A stretch of DNA of 64,000 nt from Aequorivita sp. H23M31 (GCF_004022485.1 NZ_CP034951.1:2418001-2482000), one strand, 5' to 3'; shown: positions 50,219 through 60,744, counted from the first letter of the stretch. Notes: a model not told the origin generated them from the sequence alone. Numbers and translations: made by a program.

Positions 50219-51571
50219 TTAATACGCTTGTTCCTCACCACGAAGAGCGTTGTAGATAGTTTGAAAAACGATTTTTAAATCTAGGAACAAACTCCAGTTT
50301 TCCAAATAGAAAATATCGTACTTAACCCTATTTATAATATGGCTCTCACTGTCCACTTCCCCCCGAAATCCACTCACTTGGGCCAACCCCGTTATTCCCG
50401 GTTTAATAAAGTGACGTACCATAAATTTGTCAATCCGTTCTGCATACATATGGGTGTGGCTGACCATATGGGGTCTTGGTCCAACTACGGACATGTCTCC
50501 CTTGAGCACATTGATAAACTGTGGCAGTTCATCCATACTGGTTTTTCGAATAATTTTTCCCACTCTGGTTACCCGTTCATCTCCTTTACTTATTTGGTGC
50601 AAATCCGCCATTGGATTGGGTATCATAGAACGGAATTTATAACAATAAAACTCCTTATAGTCCAATCCGTTGCGCTTCTGTTTGAAGAAAACCGGCCCTT
50701 TAGATTCCAATTTTATCAATAATCCCAATAAAGGTGTAAGCCATGACAATATTCCAATAATAACAATTAGGGAAAGGACTATATCAAAACTACGTTTCAA
50801 AAATTTATTAAAGGGTTCGTCCATGGGTATTTTTCGCATAGAAAGAATGGGAAGAACACCATAATAAGAAAAATCCAGTTTTTTGCTGAATATTTCCTTA
50901 TTATCGGGCAGAAATTTAAGGACCTTTAAGTTATTATCTACAAATTCTATTAGTCTTGCTATTTCCTTATTGCTCAGTTCGCCAACTGAGGCGTATATTT
51001 CCTCAATATTTTCCTGTAAAACATATGCCATACAATCTTCCAAACTGTCATTATCCGAACCTTTAAGATTAAATGTTCTATAAAGTTTATACCCATATAC
51101 TGGGTTAGTGGTGAAAAATTTACGCAGTTGCTCTGTTTTCTGATTTAGACCAATGATAACTACTTTGCGAACATTGCCACCCAAGTACAAACGGAACTTT
51201 TTCAGGAGAAAATAGATTCCGAATTTCATAATGGCAACACAAAGCATTACTGTCAAAATATATTTGAAAATAGTTGCTGATGAAATATTGTATTGGCTAT
51301 AAAAACCAAAAAAGGAAAAAACGATCAACAAGAAAATAATTCCTTGCTTCCCCAATAAGGACATTATATAGGCAATATGCGTAAAACGGTAAATTTCATA
51401 GAACCCAGAGCGAATGGAAAGCAGTATCCAAGCAATCGTCAAAAAAACTACAAAATTGAAGAATGGAAAAGTTAATCCAAAAAAATGGAACGCTAAAAAA
51501 TGGATAAAGAAAAGGTCTATTCCATAAGAAATAGGCCTCAAAAATCCCGAATATCTCCCGCTCCTAAACAT
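50219..51571 (-). CDS. Polyprenyl-phosphate sugar-1-phosphate transferase (WcaJ/PssY type)
   Basis: 450 residues. Four to five N-terminal membrane helices (about 10-135) precede a CoA-binding-like domain (KVVIIGLNQKTEQLRKFF) and the C-terminal bacterial sugar transferase domain: KRSFDIVLSLIVIIGILSW, SKGPVFFKQKRNGLDYKEFYCYKFRSM, RKTSMDELPQFINVLKGDMSVVGPRP and the closing FLDLKIVFQTI. It starts a repeat unit by moving a sugar phosphate onto undecaprenyl phosphate. This is the initiating enzyme of the cluster. Confidence 0.94.
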   Translation of the reverse strand: MFRSGRYSGFLRPISYGIDLFFIHFLAFHFFGLTFPFFNFVVFLTIAWILLSIRSGFYEIYRFTHIAYIMSLLGKQGIIFLLIVFSFFGFYSQYNISSATIFKYILTVMLCVAIMKFGIYFLLKKFRLYLGGNVRKVVIIGLNQKTEQLRKFFTTNPVYGYKLYRTFNLKGSDNDSLEDCMAYVLQENIEEIYASVGELSNKEIARLIEFVDNNLKVLKFLPDNKEIFSKKLDFSYYGVLPILSMRKIPMDEPFNKFLKRSFDIVLSLIVIIGILSWLTPLLGLLIKLESKGPVFFKQKRNGLDYKEFYCYKFRSMIPNPMADLHQISKGDERVTRVGKIIRKTSMDELPQFINVLKGDMSVVGPRPHMVSHTHMYAERIDKFMVRHFIKPGITGLAQVSGFRGEVDSESHIINRVKYDIFYLENWSLFLDLKIVFQTIYNALRGEEQAY

Positions 51572-51577
51572 TAATTC

Positions 51578-52561
51578 CTATCTATTGTGCTTTGAAAAAT
51601 CTTTATGCTCGCTTTTTAAAAGTTCCTCCTTTGAAAGACTTTTAAAATATTCATAGGTTTTTTTCATACCTACTTCCCGAGATATTTTAGGTTCCCAATC
51701 TAAAACTATTTTGGCTCTAGAAATATCCGGTTCGCGCTGCAATGGATCATCTTGGGGTAGTGGTTTAAATATAATTTTTTGATCAGTCTCCGTAAGTTTT
51801 ACTATTTCTTTTGCGAAATCAAGGATAGTTATCTCACCTGGATTACCAATATTAACGGGTAAATGGTAATCGCTTAACAATAACCTGTATAAACCTTCTA
51901 TTTGATCATCCACATAACAAAAGGATCTAGTTTGCGAACCATCTCCAAAAACCGTTATATTCTCTCCGCGGAGTGCTTGACCAATAAATGCAGGGATAAC
52001 GCGACCGTCATTAAGACGCATACGTGGCCCGTAGGTGTTGAAGATACGTGCAATTCGCGTTTCCAATCCATGTGCCCGATGATACGCCATAGTAATAGAC
52101 TCCTGAAACCTTTTAGCTTCGTCATAGACACCCCTAGGGCCTATAGTATTGACATTACCATAGTATTCTTCCGTTTGGGGATGCACCAAAGGATCACCGT
52201 AGACCTCAGAAGTAGATGCTATCATAATTCTGGCATTCTTTGCTCGCGCTAATCCTAATAAATTATGAGTTCCCAATGAACCTACTTTCAAGGTTTGAAT
52301 TGGAATCTTTAGATAATCAATAGGACTGGCAGGAGAGGCAAAATGGAGAATATAATCTATATCTCCAGGAACGTGTACAAATTTTGTTACATCGTGATGA
52401 TAAAACTCAAATGTCTCAAGCTTAAACAAATGCTCGATATTTTTGAGGTCTCCGGTAATGAGATTGTCCATTCCAATAACGTGAAAACCTTCTTTAATGA
52501 ACTTGTCACAAAGATGGGAACCTAAAAATCCAGCGGCACCTGTTATGAGTACTTTTTTCAA
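51578..52561 (-). CDS. UDP-glucuronic acid decarboxylase-like SDR enzyme
   Basis: 327 residues starting at a TTG (52559-52561); there is no in-frame ATG before an upstream stop. The Rossmann motif is [16 protein letters not shown], the catalytic pair is in [12 protein letters not shown] (Tyr-x-x-x-Lys), and the segments [41 protein letters not shown] and [15 protein letters not shown] are those of UDP-glucuronate decarboxylase, which makes UDP-xylose. No UDP-glucose dehydrogenase is in view. It lies 6 nt before the sugar transferase gene. Confidence 0.9.
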   Translation of the reverse strand: MKKVLITGAAGFLGSHLCDKFIKEGFHVIGMDNLITGDLKNIEHLFKLETFEFYHHDVTKFVHVPGDIDYILHFASPASPIDYLKIPIQTLKVGSLGTHNLLGLARAKNARIMIASTSEVYGDPLVHPQTEEYYGNVNTIGPRGVYDEAKRFQESITMAYHRAHGLETRIARIFNTYGPRMRLNDGRVIPAFIGQALRGENITVFGDGSQTRSFCYVDDQIEGLYRLLLSDYHLPVNIGNPGEITILDFAKEIVKLTETDQKIIFKPLPQDDPLQREPDISRAKIVLDWEPKISREVGMKKTYEYFKSLSKEELLKSEHKDFSKHNR

Positions 52562-52585
52562 CTTCTTTTATAAATTTATAACGCG

Positions 52586-52593
52586 CAAAAATA
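52586..52593 (-). promoter_or_regulatory. Candidate promoter of the UXS-transferase-GT2 operon (TATTTTTG)
   Basis: An exact TAnnTTTG match on the minus strand, 24 nt before the TTG start of the decarboxylase-like gene. Confidence 0.45.
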
Positions 52594-52608
52594 CACTTTG
52601 CATTCCTT

Positions 52609-53853
52609 TTAAGTTCGGTTTATATTCTTGTTTTCCACCGTAAGCGCACTGGTTATGATTATAATCACAATAAAACCGATATAATAAGCTCCAATTTGTC
52701 TATGGAATACATTTTCGAGGAATGAATACATTATCAAAATTGCTAGCATTGCCGTGGGGACAAACTGTTTACGTACTGTAATAAAGCTGACAACAATAAA
52801 CACTACAAAAAGCAGCAATGCGATAAAACCCGCACTGAGATAAAAATCTAAAAATTGATTATGGGTATTATATTTTTGATTGAGAAAATTAAATCTTTTT
52901 ATGGGTTCCGTTATTTGTGAATCATAACAAGAAAGAAGTTTATTTTCGGTAGCTTCAAATCCATCTCCTGTCCAGGTAAATCCTTCCTCACTGATAATAT
53001 TTGCCACACACTCCCAAACAACTGCACGAAGCTCATAGGTCCTCGTATTTTCAATTAATGCCAGAGAAGTCTTTGGATTTTTGTCTGGGTCAAGTGGATT
53101 GGGACTTTCACTTTTCATAAGAAAAACTAAACCCCCAATAGCAACAATTGCGATACCTGCGATTATCATCTTCCAAGCCTTTCGCTGACCATAAAACTGC
53201 CTTATAAGTAATAAAATAAATAATGAAATACCTGCAATTTTTGACGCAATCAAAACTATAAACAATAGGTTGATGAATATGTTGGCCAGATGGTAGTTAT
53301 TGTTAGGATGGAAATCTTTCTTAATGGATTGAAAGGAAATCAAGATGCTAAAAGTGCTGAGTAAACCTAGATAGAGTCTATCAATTAACAATGATTCTAC
53401 AACTTGTGGAGAATTACCCAGGGCAAAGCTACCAGTAGCATCTGTTATCAATACAAAATTATACACAGAAAAAGCTATGGCCGCCAAAGAGGAAAGTATG
53501 ATAGCCATTTTAATCTTCGCTGCCCTTCCCCAAGTTGAATCAAAATCGGTTACGGGAATGTAAAGGATAGCGAGACCAAGGGCTATCAGGACTTTTTTAA
53601 TAATATTAAAATCTTCTGTCCATCTACCAGCAACTAATGAATTGAAACAGAGATATGCAAAAAGTAATGTGAATATGGCAATGGGAAGAATCTTTATTTT
53701 TTTGAAATCACTTTTCTTTATAATAAATGGGAAAGTGACCAATAGAATTATCAAAAGTATATTAGGCAGGGCCCTTATATAATTGTCAAAAGGAATAATG
53801 AGATATAGCAGCAAAAAAGCATATGGGTATATGGCGGAGAGCAGTATCCTCAT
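52609..53853 (-). CDS. O-antigen ligase/polymerase-like membrane protein (1)
   Basis: 414 residues with about 10-12 membrane helices. A long periplasmic loop between about 270 and 335 (NTRTYELRAVVWECVANIISEEGFTWTGDGFEATENKLL, then YNTHNQFLDFYLSAG) has the HNQFL-type motif of the WaaL/Wzy ligase-polymerase superfamily. It links or polymerises undecaprenyl-linked glycans at the periplasmic face. Whether it is a ligase or polymerase cannot be decided from sequence. It is one of three such proteins here. Confidence 0.85.
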   Translation of the reverse strand: MRILLSAIYPYAFLLLYLIIPFDNYIRALPNILLIILLVTFPFIIKKSDFKKIKILPIAIFTLLFAYLCFNSLVAGRWTEDFNIIKKVLIALGLAILYIPVTDFDSTWGRAAKIKMAIILSSLAAIAFSVYNFVLITDATGSFALGNSPQVVESLLIDRLYLGLLSTFSILISFQSIKKDFHPNNNYHLANIFINLLFIVLIASKIAGISLFILLLIRQFYGQRKAWKMIIAGIAIVAIGGLVFLMKSESPNPLDPDKNPKTSLALIENTRTYELRAVVWECVANIISEEGFTWTGDGFEATENKLLSCYDSQITEPIKRFNFLNQKYNTHNQFLDFYLSAGFIALLLFVVFIVVSFITVRKQFVPTAMLAILIMYSFLENVFHRQIGAYYIGFIVIIIITSALTVENKNINRT

Positions 53854-54042
53854 TGGATGCGGTAGTCTTTTAAAATTTTAGGGGAAGATAGAAAACTCCG
53901 GTGAGATATTGTAGGTAAGATTTGAATTATTGATTTTAGAGCGGTGTAAATGAAATTTGAGACTTGGAATTAATGTAAGAAGTGATACACTTAATGGAGT
54001 ATTTCCTAATTGTTATTGATTATCTTTTGATGCGGAAGTTTA

Positions 54043-54792
54043 TTAAGACTCCCTGTGCTTGGAAAATCGTTCTTTGAGGACAAAATAAATAAATTGGGAA
54101 TTCCCAACGAGGTAGCGTTTCCACATTCTACGTGGTTCCTGTAAGAATCGATAGAACCATTCCATGCCTATTTTTTGCATCCATTTTGGTGCCCGTTTTG
54201 TTTTTCCGGCTACTACATCAAAACTTCCACCAACGCCCATTATTAAATTTACATTTTTGAGTATATCTCGATATTTGTAGAGAAAGTTCTCTTTTATTGG
54301 CGAAGAGATTGCAACAAAAAGCATCTGGGTACCGCTATCTGCAATCTGTTGCGCAATAGCTTTCTCTTCGGAAGCGGAGAAATAGCCATTTCGATACCCA
54401 GCAATAAGGTTGGGGCTATAGATTTCAGAATATTTACGAGCTACCTCTTTAACAATTTCCTCCTTAGCTCCAAAGAGAAAAATTTTGTTCTGGTTTTTAT
54501 GTGCCATTTCAACCAGGCCAGCCATAAGGTCAATTCCGGCCACGCGTTCCTTAAGTGGTTTTCCTAAAAATTGTGAGGCCCAAACAACCGCTTGGCCATC
54601 TGCATTAACAAGGTGGGATTGATTTACGCTTTGGCGCAGTTCTAGGTCCTTTTGCATTGCTGCGAGTTTGCCCGCGTTTACAACCACGTGATGCAACTGC
54701 TTACCCTCTCGTATTTTTTCCTGAACCAATGCCAGGGTTTCCTGCATGGAGAGGTTGTCTATGGAAGTGTTTAGAAGCTGTATTCTGCCCAT
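54043..54792 (-). CDS. WecG/TagA/CpsF family glycosyltransferase
   Basis: 249 residues. Hallmarks are VVVNAGKLAAMQKDLELRQ, HLVNADGQAVVWASQFLGKPLKERVAGIDLM, KIFLFGAKEE and the C-terminal RAPKWMQKIGMEWFYRFLQEPRRMWKRYLVGN. This GT26 family adds N-acetylmannosamine-type sugars to lipid-linked precursors. Monocistronic; a TATTTTTG box (54830-54837) is 37 nt upstream. The 189-nt gap to the next gene holds nothing recognisable. Confidence 0.94.
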   Translation of the reverse strand: MGRIQLLNTSIDNLSMQETLALVQEKIREGKQLHHVVVNAGKLAAMQKDLELRQSVNQSHLVNADGQAVVWASQFLGKPLKERVAGIDLMAGLVEMAHKNQNKIFLFGAKEEIVKEVARKYSEIYSPNLIAGYRNGYFSASEEKAIAQQIADSGTQMLFVAISSPIKENFLYKYRDILKNVNLIMGVGGSFDVVAGKTKRAPKWMQKIGMEWFYRFLQEPRRMWKRYLVGNSQFIYFVLKERFSKHRES

Positions 54793-54829
54793 TGGAGATT
54801 TATGAAAGGGGGAGATGATAATTTGGAAT

Positions 54830-54837
54830 CAAAAATA
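54830..54837 (-). promoter_or_regulatory. Candidate promoter of the WecG-like gene (TATTTTTG)
   Basis: An exact TAnnTTTG match on the minus strand, 37 nt before the ATG at 54792. Confidence 0.45.
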
Positions 54838-55017
54838 ATCTAATTGTACTAAAATGAATGGAATCCAAAGAATTTTATATTTTCAATCAATTCTGTCCTA
54901 AACGTTCTCCCGAAATCCTTTTAATTCGAAATCTTATTCGTGTTTCACCGCCTATATATAAGGGGGAATAATAAAAACTTTACTTTAAAAATAACATCTA
55001 TTAGAAACTATAAAAAA

Positions 55018-55110
55018 GGTCTCGACTGCGCTCGACCTGACAACAAACATTATTTTTCAATTAGTTAAAGTGTCACTTCGGGCCCTTCGGTTTCGCTCAG
55101 GATAAACTAA
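55018..55110. repeat. Composite intergenic palindromic element
   Basis: Contains GGTCTCGACTGCGCTCGACC (55018-55037) followed by CTGACA, and about 30 nt later the opposed TGTCACTTCGGGCCCTTCGG with TTTCGCTCAGG. The CTGACA/TGTCA pair and the GCGCTCGA/CGCTCAG text suggest two arms of one interspersed element. It occupies the 54793-55204 gap, which otherwise contains only AT-rich sequence and the promoter at 54830. Confidence 0.5.
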
Positions 55111-55204
55111 AGTAGAGAAATCCTGCAGGTAAGGACATTATTATTTAGGACGCTATTGATTTTCAATTAATTATTTGATTAAAATTATAGATGGATTTCT
55201 AGAT

Positions 55205-56047
55205 TTATAGGATATTATGTTCAACCATAAACTTGGCCAACTTCTTTCCAATATCATTAAGAGCATCCTGATTATAATGCACAGGATCCTTTAACCATTT
55301 CCTTTCGATAAAATCCTTGGTTTCATTATAGCCTATAAAAGTATATTTGTCTTCTGCGGCTACTTCTCCCTGAATCTTTCTAACAATGGCATAACCTTCG
55401 TCACATTCTTTACAACTGGCATGTCTTCCAGTTTCAATAATTACGAACGGCAGATTTGAACCGAATCTTTCGCGATATTCTGAAATTAGATTTTTTAAAC
55501 CAGCCTTATATTCTTCAGCAGTCAAATTACCTTTTCCAATTGCTTCCCCGTCATTTTCACCCTGAGACCAGATAATAGCTGCTAGCTTAGATTCACCCTT
55601 GCCCTCATCTTTTAAGGCCGAAAGAGCAAGATCTATCTTTTTAAAACTGCTGGATAATAATTTTCCTGATGGGTCCCAATTGCCCCAATCTTTTACTTCG
55701 GCTTTGGGACTTAACGAGCTTCCCCCTTTTGCGCATTGAACTACATAAATGGGTTGATGCGTTATTTTGGCATAATTATATGCGAACGAGGGAATAAAAC
55801 TTCCCGTCTTTGCAACATGGAAGTGCATATCATCCTGTCCCACGGGATCCTTTAGGGTTACGAAGGAATCTTTTTTGGAATCATATTCATAACAAGGCTC
55901 TTCCCCAATAATTGATTGTGAAGAATCTCCAACTCCCATGGCATTACTCTGACCTGCAATAACAAATAATTGAACGGATTCATTTTTCTTATCAGCACAA
56001 GAAAATATAAACCAACAAAGAAGAATAGATAAAATTGTTCCTTTCAT
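55205..56047 (-). CDS. SASA/CE6-type carbohydrate esterase lipoprotein
   Basis: 280 residues from the ATG at 56045-56047, which overlaps the acetyltransferase stop (ATGA). The longer reading is rejected because the lipoprotein signal begins here: [20 protein letters not shown] (Cys17). The SGNH-type domain shows the nucleophile Ser34 in IAGQSNAMG, then [12 protein letters not shown] and the C-terminal [10 protein letters not shown] (Asp and His). Such enzymes remove acetyl groups from sialic acid or polysaccharide. It is outside the cytoplasm and coupled to an acetyltransferase gene, a likely acetylation/deacetylation pair. Confidence 0.88.
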   Translation of the reverse strand: MKGTILSILLCWFIFSCADKKNESVQLFVIAGQSNAMGVGDSSQSIIGEEPCYEYDSKKDSFVTLKDPVGQDDMHFHVAKTGSFIPSFAYNYAKITHQPIYVVQCAKGGSSLSPKAEVKDWGNWDPSGKLLSSSFKKIDLALSALKDEGKGESKLAAIIWSQGENDGEAIGKGNLTAEEYKAGLKNLISEYRERFGSNLPFVIIETGRHASCKECDEGYAIVRKIQGEVAAEDKYTFIGYNETKDFIERKWLKDPVHYNQDALNDIGKKLAKFMVEHNIL

Positions 56048-56559
56048 TTTCTCATTTTTATCAATTTTGCCGGCACACCTCCCATTACAGAATAAGGAAC
56101 TACACTTTTGGTGACCACTGCGCCAGCCCCAATTATGGAACCTTTTCCTATAACAACCCCAGGCATTACCACTACATTCCTTCCCAGCCAAACGTCGTCT
56201 TCAATAATTGGCGGATTGGGGTCCGACTCTCCTTGATTTCTAATTGGAATCTCTATATTATTATGATTATGGGAATTGGAGAGAATAGCAACGTTGGGAG
56301 CAATCAACACATTATTGCCTATTTTCGCTCCTTGGATAAAAACATTTTCATTTATCTGGCAATCAGCTCCAATCTCAACGTTCTTGCCATTGGATAAATA
56401 GACATTATATTCAAGAAACGAATTTTTACTATAAGGCATCAGTTTTAAGACCTTTGAGACATACCAAACCCGAAGTGCCCTTGTAAAAGGCACGAACCTA
56501 GAATGGGGCAGATTGTAAAAAATGCCATAATAAACGCCCCAAATCAGTTTTTGATACAT
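56044..56559 (-). CDS. Hexapeptide-repeat O-acetyltransferase
   Basis: 171 residues. The C-terminal half has left-handed beta-helix repeats ([66 protein letters not shown]) with a His-rich turn [10 protein letters not shown] and an extended insert [20 protein letters not shown]. It matches WbbJ/maltose acetyltransferase-type enzymes that use acetyl-CoA. The start overlaps the preceding GT4 stop (16 nt) and its stop overlaps the esterase ATG. Confidence 0.92.
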   Translation of the reverse strand: MYQKLIWGVYYGIFYNLPHSRFVPFTRALRVWYVSKVLKLMPYSKNSFLEYNVYLSNGKNVEIGADCQINENVFIQGAKIGNNVLIAPNVAILSNSHNHNNIEIPIRNQGESDPNPPIIEDDVWLGRNVVVMPGVVIGKGSIIGAGAVVTKSVVPYSVMGGVPAKLIKMRK

Positions 56560-57626
56560 AGCGTTTTCAGTTGTTTTAAAAGTCTATTCATTACATAACC
56601 ACTTTCATATTCCTCTGCAGTTTTTATGGCAGCATTTTTCATTTGAGATTTTTCTTCTGAGGAAAGTTTGAGGTATCTTTCAATACATCCCTCCAATTCA
56701 GAAACATTTCCAGGTTCAAATAACAGTCCATTTTGATTGTGATTAATATAAGTTTTTGGTCCGGCAATATTTCCGCCAATAACTGGGGTACCACAACTCA
56801 TAGCTTCCACGCCCACTAAGCCCAAACTTTCGGCTTCGCGTTTTGTAGGAAATACCATAACGTCCATTTTATTATATAATTGAACTAGCTCCTCTTGTTT
56901 TACCAGGCCTAAGAATTCTACTCGATCCTGTAAATTAAACTCGCGGATCATTTCCAGCATATCCTTTTCCTGTAACCCCTGTCCTGCAATTATTGCTTTG
57001 AACTCTATATTTTTTTCTCTGAGACCTTTCAAAGCCTTTATAAAGTCGTCCCAACCTTTTCCTTTATCTATTCGGGAAATCATACCCAAGATTGGTATTT
57101 CGTTCCTTTCCATTTTTATAGGATAGAACCTCGTGGCATCCACACCTCCTGATGGGGAAACAAAGATTTGGTTCTCAGTCAAAAATGGATAGTTTTCCAA
57201 CATCATTTTTTTGAAATACGTAGAAGGAACAACTACCAAATCTACCTTTTTAAGAATAAACTTATTTAGATTATCTATTTTTTTCCCTTTGGAAGCAGTA
57301 ACGTCGTCTCCGTGTACATTAATTACCAAAGGTTTCTTTTTCTTAAATAGAAAAAACAGAAAAGCCAGCACAGGGGCATTATGCGACATAAAATGCACAT
57401 ACACCAAATCGTAGTCTTTAAAGATAAAATTAAAACATACAGACAAATAATATTTCAAATAGGTTAATGCCTTACTTAGATTATTGGACCTTTTTCCCTC
57501 AATAATCGAAACGGCTGGAAAAACCACACCATTCTTTTTAAGTTCAAGTCTAAAATTCTTTACAAACACGCCAAAAAGCGAGTCTTTTGAAGAAGGATAC
57601 ATATTTGAAGTCAAAAATATTTTCAT
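56544..57626 (-). CDS. Glycosyltransferase family 4
   Basis: 360 residues of a GT-B fold enzyme. The N-terminal domain has [20 protein letters not shown]. The C-terminal donor-binding domain has [19 protein letters not shown] and the E-x7-E-type segment [21 protein letters not shown]. It is coupled to asnB upstream by a 4-nt ATGA overlap and to the acetyltransferase downstream. Donor and acceptor are unknown. Confidence 0.92.
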   Translation of the reverse strand: MKIFLTSNMYPSSKDSLFGVFVKNFRLELKKNGVVFPAVSIIEGKRSNNLSKALTYLKYYLSVCFNFIFKDYDLVYVHFMSHNAPVLAFLFFLFKKKKPLVINVHGDDVTASKGKKIDNLNKFILKKVDLVVVPSTYFKKMMLENYPFLTENQIFVSPSGGVDATRFYPIKMERNEIPILGMISRIDKGKGWDDFIKALKGLREKNIEFKAIIAGQGLQEKDMLEMIREFNLQDRVEFLGLVKQEELVQLYNKMDVMVFPTKREAESLGLVGVEAMSCGTPVIGGNIAGPKTYINHNQNGLLFEPGNVSELEGCIERYLKLSSEEKSQMKNAAIKTAEEYESGYVMNRLLKQLKTLCIKN

Positions 57627-59479
57627 CTTTTAATCTTCTGTCCAGACGACAAGTTTTCTTCAAGCCAATAATAAATGCTCAACAAAAGGAAAATCTGCTT
57701 CTCTCGATTATAACCCTTTAAATGATCGTCCAAAACTTGATGCAATCCATTTACATTGAAGATTTCGGTGAAAATTCCTGGTTTTAGCAGCAACTCCCTT
57801 ATTTGATCGTTATAATTTTTGAACCATACTTTTGTTGGCGATTGGAATGCAAATTTCTTGCGGTTAATTATCCGATTGGGAAGAATGCGTTTGGCGTATT
57901 CCTTATGTATTATTTTGGTCTTCCTAAATGCCAGTTTTTCCTTAGTAGGGAGTTCTTCCATAAATCTAACCAATTCCGTATCGAGCATGGGCACCCTACA
58001 TTCCAAAGAAAAGTTCATTGTAATTTTGTCAGTATATAACAACAAATCGTCCGGAAGGTTCATTCTAACGTCAATGGCCATCATCCTTTCCACTGCTGTT
58101 TTCTTTTTGCCGCAGTCTAGGATATTATAAAAATAGGATATCAGATCAAAGGCTTTTTCCTCTTTTACATTGAGCAACTGAATTATTTCAGCTTGACTAA
58201 ATATGGAATAGACATTTAAAAAACGTTGTACATCATTTTTCTCTCCCAGAGAATTTGCGGAGCGAAGAATACGTTCGTTTTTTACGCCCATTCTAGAAAC
58301 CACATTTCTCGAAGACCGAATAAGACCTCTCGGGATTTTTTGTGAAATAAGTTCTCCCTGATACCTTTGATAACCTCCCAAAGGCTCATCGGCACCTTGG
58401 CCTGTAAGAACAACTTTAACGTGTTCTGAAGCAAGTTGGGAAAGATAATACATTGGGATAACAGAAGTAGTTGCCAGAGGCTCCTCGATAATTCTTGTGG
58501 TTTCCTCGAAAATAGAAAGAAAATTATCAAAGTTTATTTTTTTTGAGAAATGCTCCAGACCTAAGATCTCCGCAGTCTCAGCAGCTGCCTCAATCTCATC
58601 TTCCGCGTGCACACCTTCAAATCCAATAGTAAACGCTTTTAATTTACCATCATAGTTTTTTTGGGCAATGGCGGAAACCAATGCGGAATCTATCCCACCA
58701 CTTAGCAAAACCCCAATTTCTACATCGGCCATTAATTGTCTTTTTACGGCATTTTCGAGGTGAACTCCATATTCCTCCAAATAATTTCTACGGAATGATG
58801 TTTGAGCATTGGAAATTACTTTTGGAAAATATTTTTCTGAATAGTTAAGTTTTTCAGAAGCTAAATCTACTTCTATATAATGTCCAGGTTTTAACTTTTG
58901 GATTTCTTTATGTAGGGTTAATGGCGAAGGAAGATAACGCAAACGCAAGAGCGTAGGTAGGTTTTCTACATCTGGGGAAGGATTTTCCTGTAAATATTTT
59001 ATGGGTCGAATTTCAGATGAAAAAATAAAGTGCCCATCATCCTGAAGAAAGTAAACAGGCTTTACACCAAAATGGTCCCTTGCCAAAAAAAGCTTTTTGT
59101 TTTCTATATCAAGAAATGAAAAACCGAATATCCCATTGAAATCCGATACACTGTCAATTCCAAATTTGATTAAGTAATACAATATCGTTTCGGTATCCGA
59201 CCTGCCTTTAAAGTTAATCTCCTTCAACTTTTCACGAAGATCCAAATGGTTATAGATCTCGCCATTAAAACTGATAGCAAATTTCCCACAGGAAGAAATC
59301 ATAGGCTGTTTTCCAGCATCCGTTAGCTCAACGATTGCAAGCCTTACCAGACCAAGACCAACTTTGTGTTGACCAACCTCAAAATTTTCAATTTCGGAAG
59401 CATCCGGGCCCCTGTGCTCGATAAGCTTTAGGGCCGATAAATCAAAGGGACGGTTTATTGATCCAATTATTCCACACAT
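57623..59479 (-). CDS. asnB: Asparagine synthase-like glutamine amidotransferase
   Basis: 618 residues. The N-terminal class II glutaminase domain starts MCGIIGSI with catalytic Cys2, then RGPDASEIENF, SFNGEIYNHLDLREKL and SRSDTETILYYL-like text. The C-terminal synthetase domain has the PP-loop SGGIDSALVSAI and LTGQGADEPLGGYQRY. In polysaccharide clusters, AsnB paralogues often amidate sugar acids rather than make asparagine. It lies between GT4 and a ligase gene with overlaps on both sides, supporting a cluster-specific role. Confidence 0.92.
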   Translation of the reverse strand: MCGIIGSINRPFDLSALKLIEHRGPDASEIENFEVGQHKVGLGLVRLAIVELTDAGKQPMISSCGKFAISFNGEIYNHLDLREKLKEINFKGRSDTETILYYLIKFGIDSVSDFNGIFGFSFLDIENKKLFLARDHFGVKPVYFLQDDGHFIFSSEIRPIKYLQENPSPDVENLPTLLRLRYLPSPLTLHKEIQKLKPGHYIEVDLASEKLNYSEKYFPKVISNAQTSFRRNYLEEYGVHLENAVKRQLMADVEIGVLLSGGIDSALVSAIAQKNYDGKLKAFTIGFEGVHAEDEIEAAAETAEILGLEHFSKKINFDNFLSIFEETTRIIEEPLATTSVIPMYYLSQLASEHVKVVLTGQGADEPLGGYQRYQGELISQKIPRGLIRSSRNVVSRMGVKNERILRSANSLGEKNDVQRFLNVYSIFSQAEIIQLLNVKEEKAFDLISYFYNILDCGKKKTAVERMMAIDVRMNLPDDLLLYTDKITMNFSLECRVPMLDTELVRFMEELPTKEKLAFRKTKIIHKEYAKRILPNRIINRKKFAFQSPTKVWFKNYNDQIRELLLKPGIFTEIFNVNGLHQVLDDHLKGYNREKQIFLLLSIYYWLEENLSSGQKIKR

Positions 59480-60744
59480 AGGCTTTCGTTTCCTTGTTTT
59501 TCTTCCAGTTTATAATCTTTGTTTCCTGAATACCAGATCACATAAAAGGAGTAGAAGAAGGCAAAGATAAACACACCCTTAGCTAAACCGAAGATTGTTT
59601 CGGAAAATGAAAAAAGTGCTATAATTACAAAAAAGGACAACGCCTCTCCTCTCAATCGAGTTTTTCTTATAAATGTTGCTAGAACAAGAATATATACCAG
59701 CACTCCCAAAATTCCATTCGAAACTAAAAATTCCAAATATTGGTTATGGGCATTGTATTCATTATCCAAGGCAATTTGAAAACCTCCTTTGCTATAGGTT
59801 ACATCATAAAGTGCTTGTCTATCGCCAGTGCCCACTCCAAATATCCAGTTTTCACGGTCGCTAAATTCAGATAAAATGGCAATCCATCGGGGATATCGGT
59901 CCAGAGTAACATTTCCCTGGGTATCCACAATGGAGGTAAATTTACTTCCCAGGTAATCAAATTTTATTGATAGCAACCCTAAAACAATTACCAATCCCAC
60001 CACATAGAATACTCTTTTAATCTCTAGTTTTTTGAGGATTGTTAATATCAGAACGGCGATAAGGGTTATAATACCTATGCGACTACTGGTTTCAATTAGA
60101 AAAAGAAAAAAGGGAGCTAACAGAAGCACTAGTTTTAATTTATTCCTTCTCAGATTCCTAAATTCTGGCATTCTAATGATTCCCAGAATAAAAATTACCA
60201 GCATTACCGCAAAATAACTGGGGTGGCCGTCAATTGGAGCAACGGCATTCCATCCTGAATATATCCATTTAAAAAAGTAACCCGCTTGTACCCAAGGTGT
60301 AAAATTGGTTGCAATGGAATGAAAAATGAATGCCCAACAAATAACCATTCCCGTAAAAAGACCCGTACCAAAAGCGATATATACTTTTTTTAGATCGAAA
60401 TCCACTCGATTATGGGAAAGCACGATCAAAGGAATCAATACTAAGGTCAAAGTCCTTTCAATATCCCTCAATGCAATCTTTACGTTCGTAGAAAAGAAAT
60501 AACCCAATATAAAAAGCAGGTAAAGACTCAAAAGGGCATAAATGGCGACTTTATTACTTTTTAAATTTGCTAAACGGTGTTTAGGATTGAGCATAAAAAG
60601 GGAAGACGCAATAAAAAACCACAGTATAATAGTATTGAGGTTATCCCATAAAGGTAGGGTACCCACAAAAAGGTAGGTGCTTACCTGAAAAAAAACTTTG
60701 GACGGTGGGTTATTGTTCCAATAACTTCTGATACCTTTTATCAT
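59467..60744 (-). CDS. O-antigen ligase/polymerase-like membrane protein (2)
   Basis: 425 residues from the ATG at 60742-60744; an upstream TTG at 60762 is the alternative. About 10-12 membrane helices and a periplasmic loop with FGVGTGDRQALYDVTYSKG, NEYNAHNQYLEFLVSNGILG (the HNQYLE motif) place it in the WaaL/Wzy superfamily. The start overlaps the preceding glycosyltransferase by 35 nt and the stop overlaps asnB by 13 nt. Confidence 0.87.
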   Translation of the reverse strand: MIKGIRSYWNNNPPSKVFFQVSTYLFVGTLPLWDNLNTIILWFFIASSLFMLNPKHRLANLKSNKVAIYALLSLYLLFILGYFFSTNVKIALRDIERTLTLVLIPLIVLSHNRVDFDLKKVYIAFGTGLFTGMVICWAFIFHSIATNFTPWVQAGYFFKWIYSGWNAVAPIDGHPSYFAVMLVIFILGIIRMPEFRNLRRNKLKLVLLLAPFFLFLIETSSRIGIITLIAVLILTILKKLEIKRVFYVVGLVIVLGLLSIKFDYLGSKFTSIVDTQGNVTLDRYPRWIAILSEFSDRENWIFGVGTGDRQALYDVTYSKGGFQIALDNEYNAHNQYLEFLVSNGILGVLVYILVLATFIRKTRLRGEALSFFVIIALFSFSETIFGLAKGVFIFAFFYSFYVIWYSGNKDYKLEEKQGNESLCVE

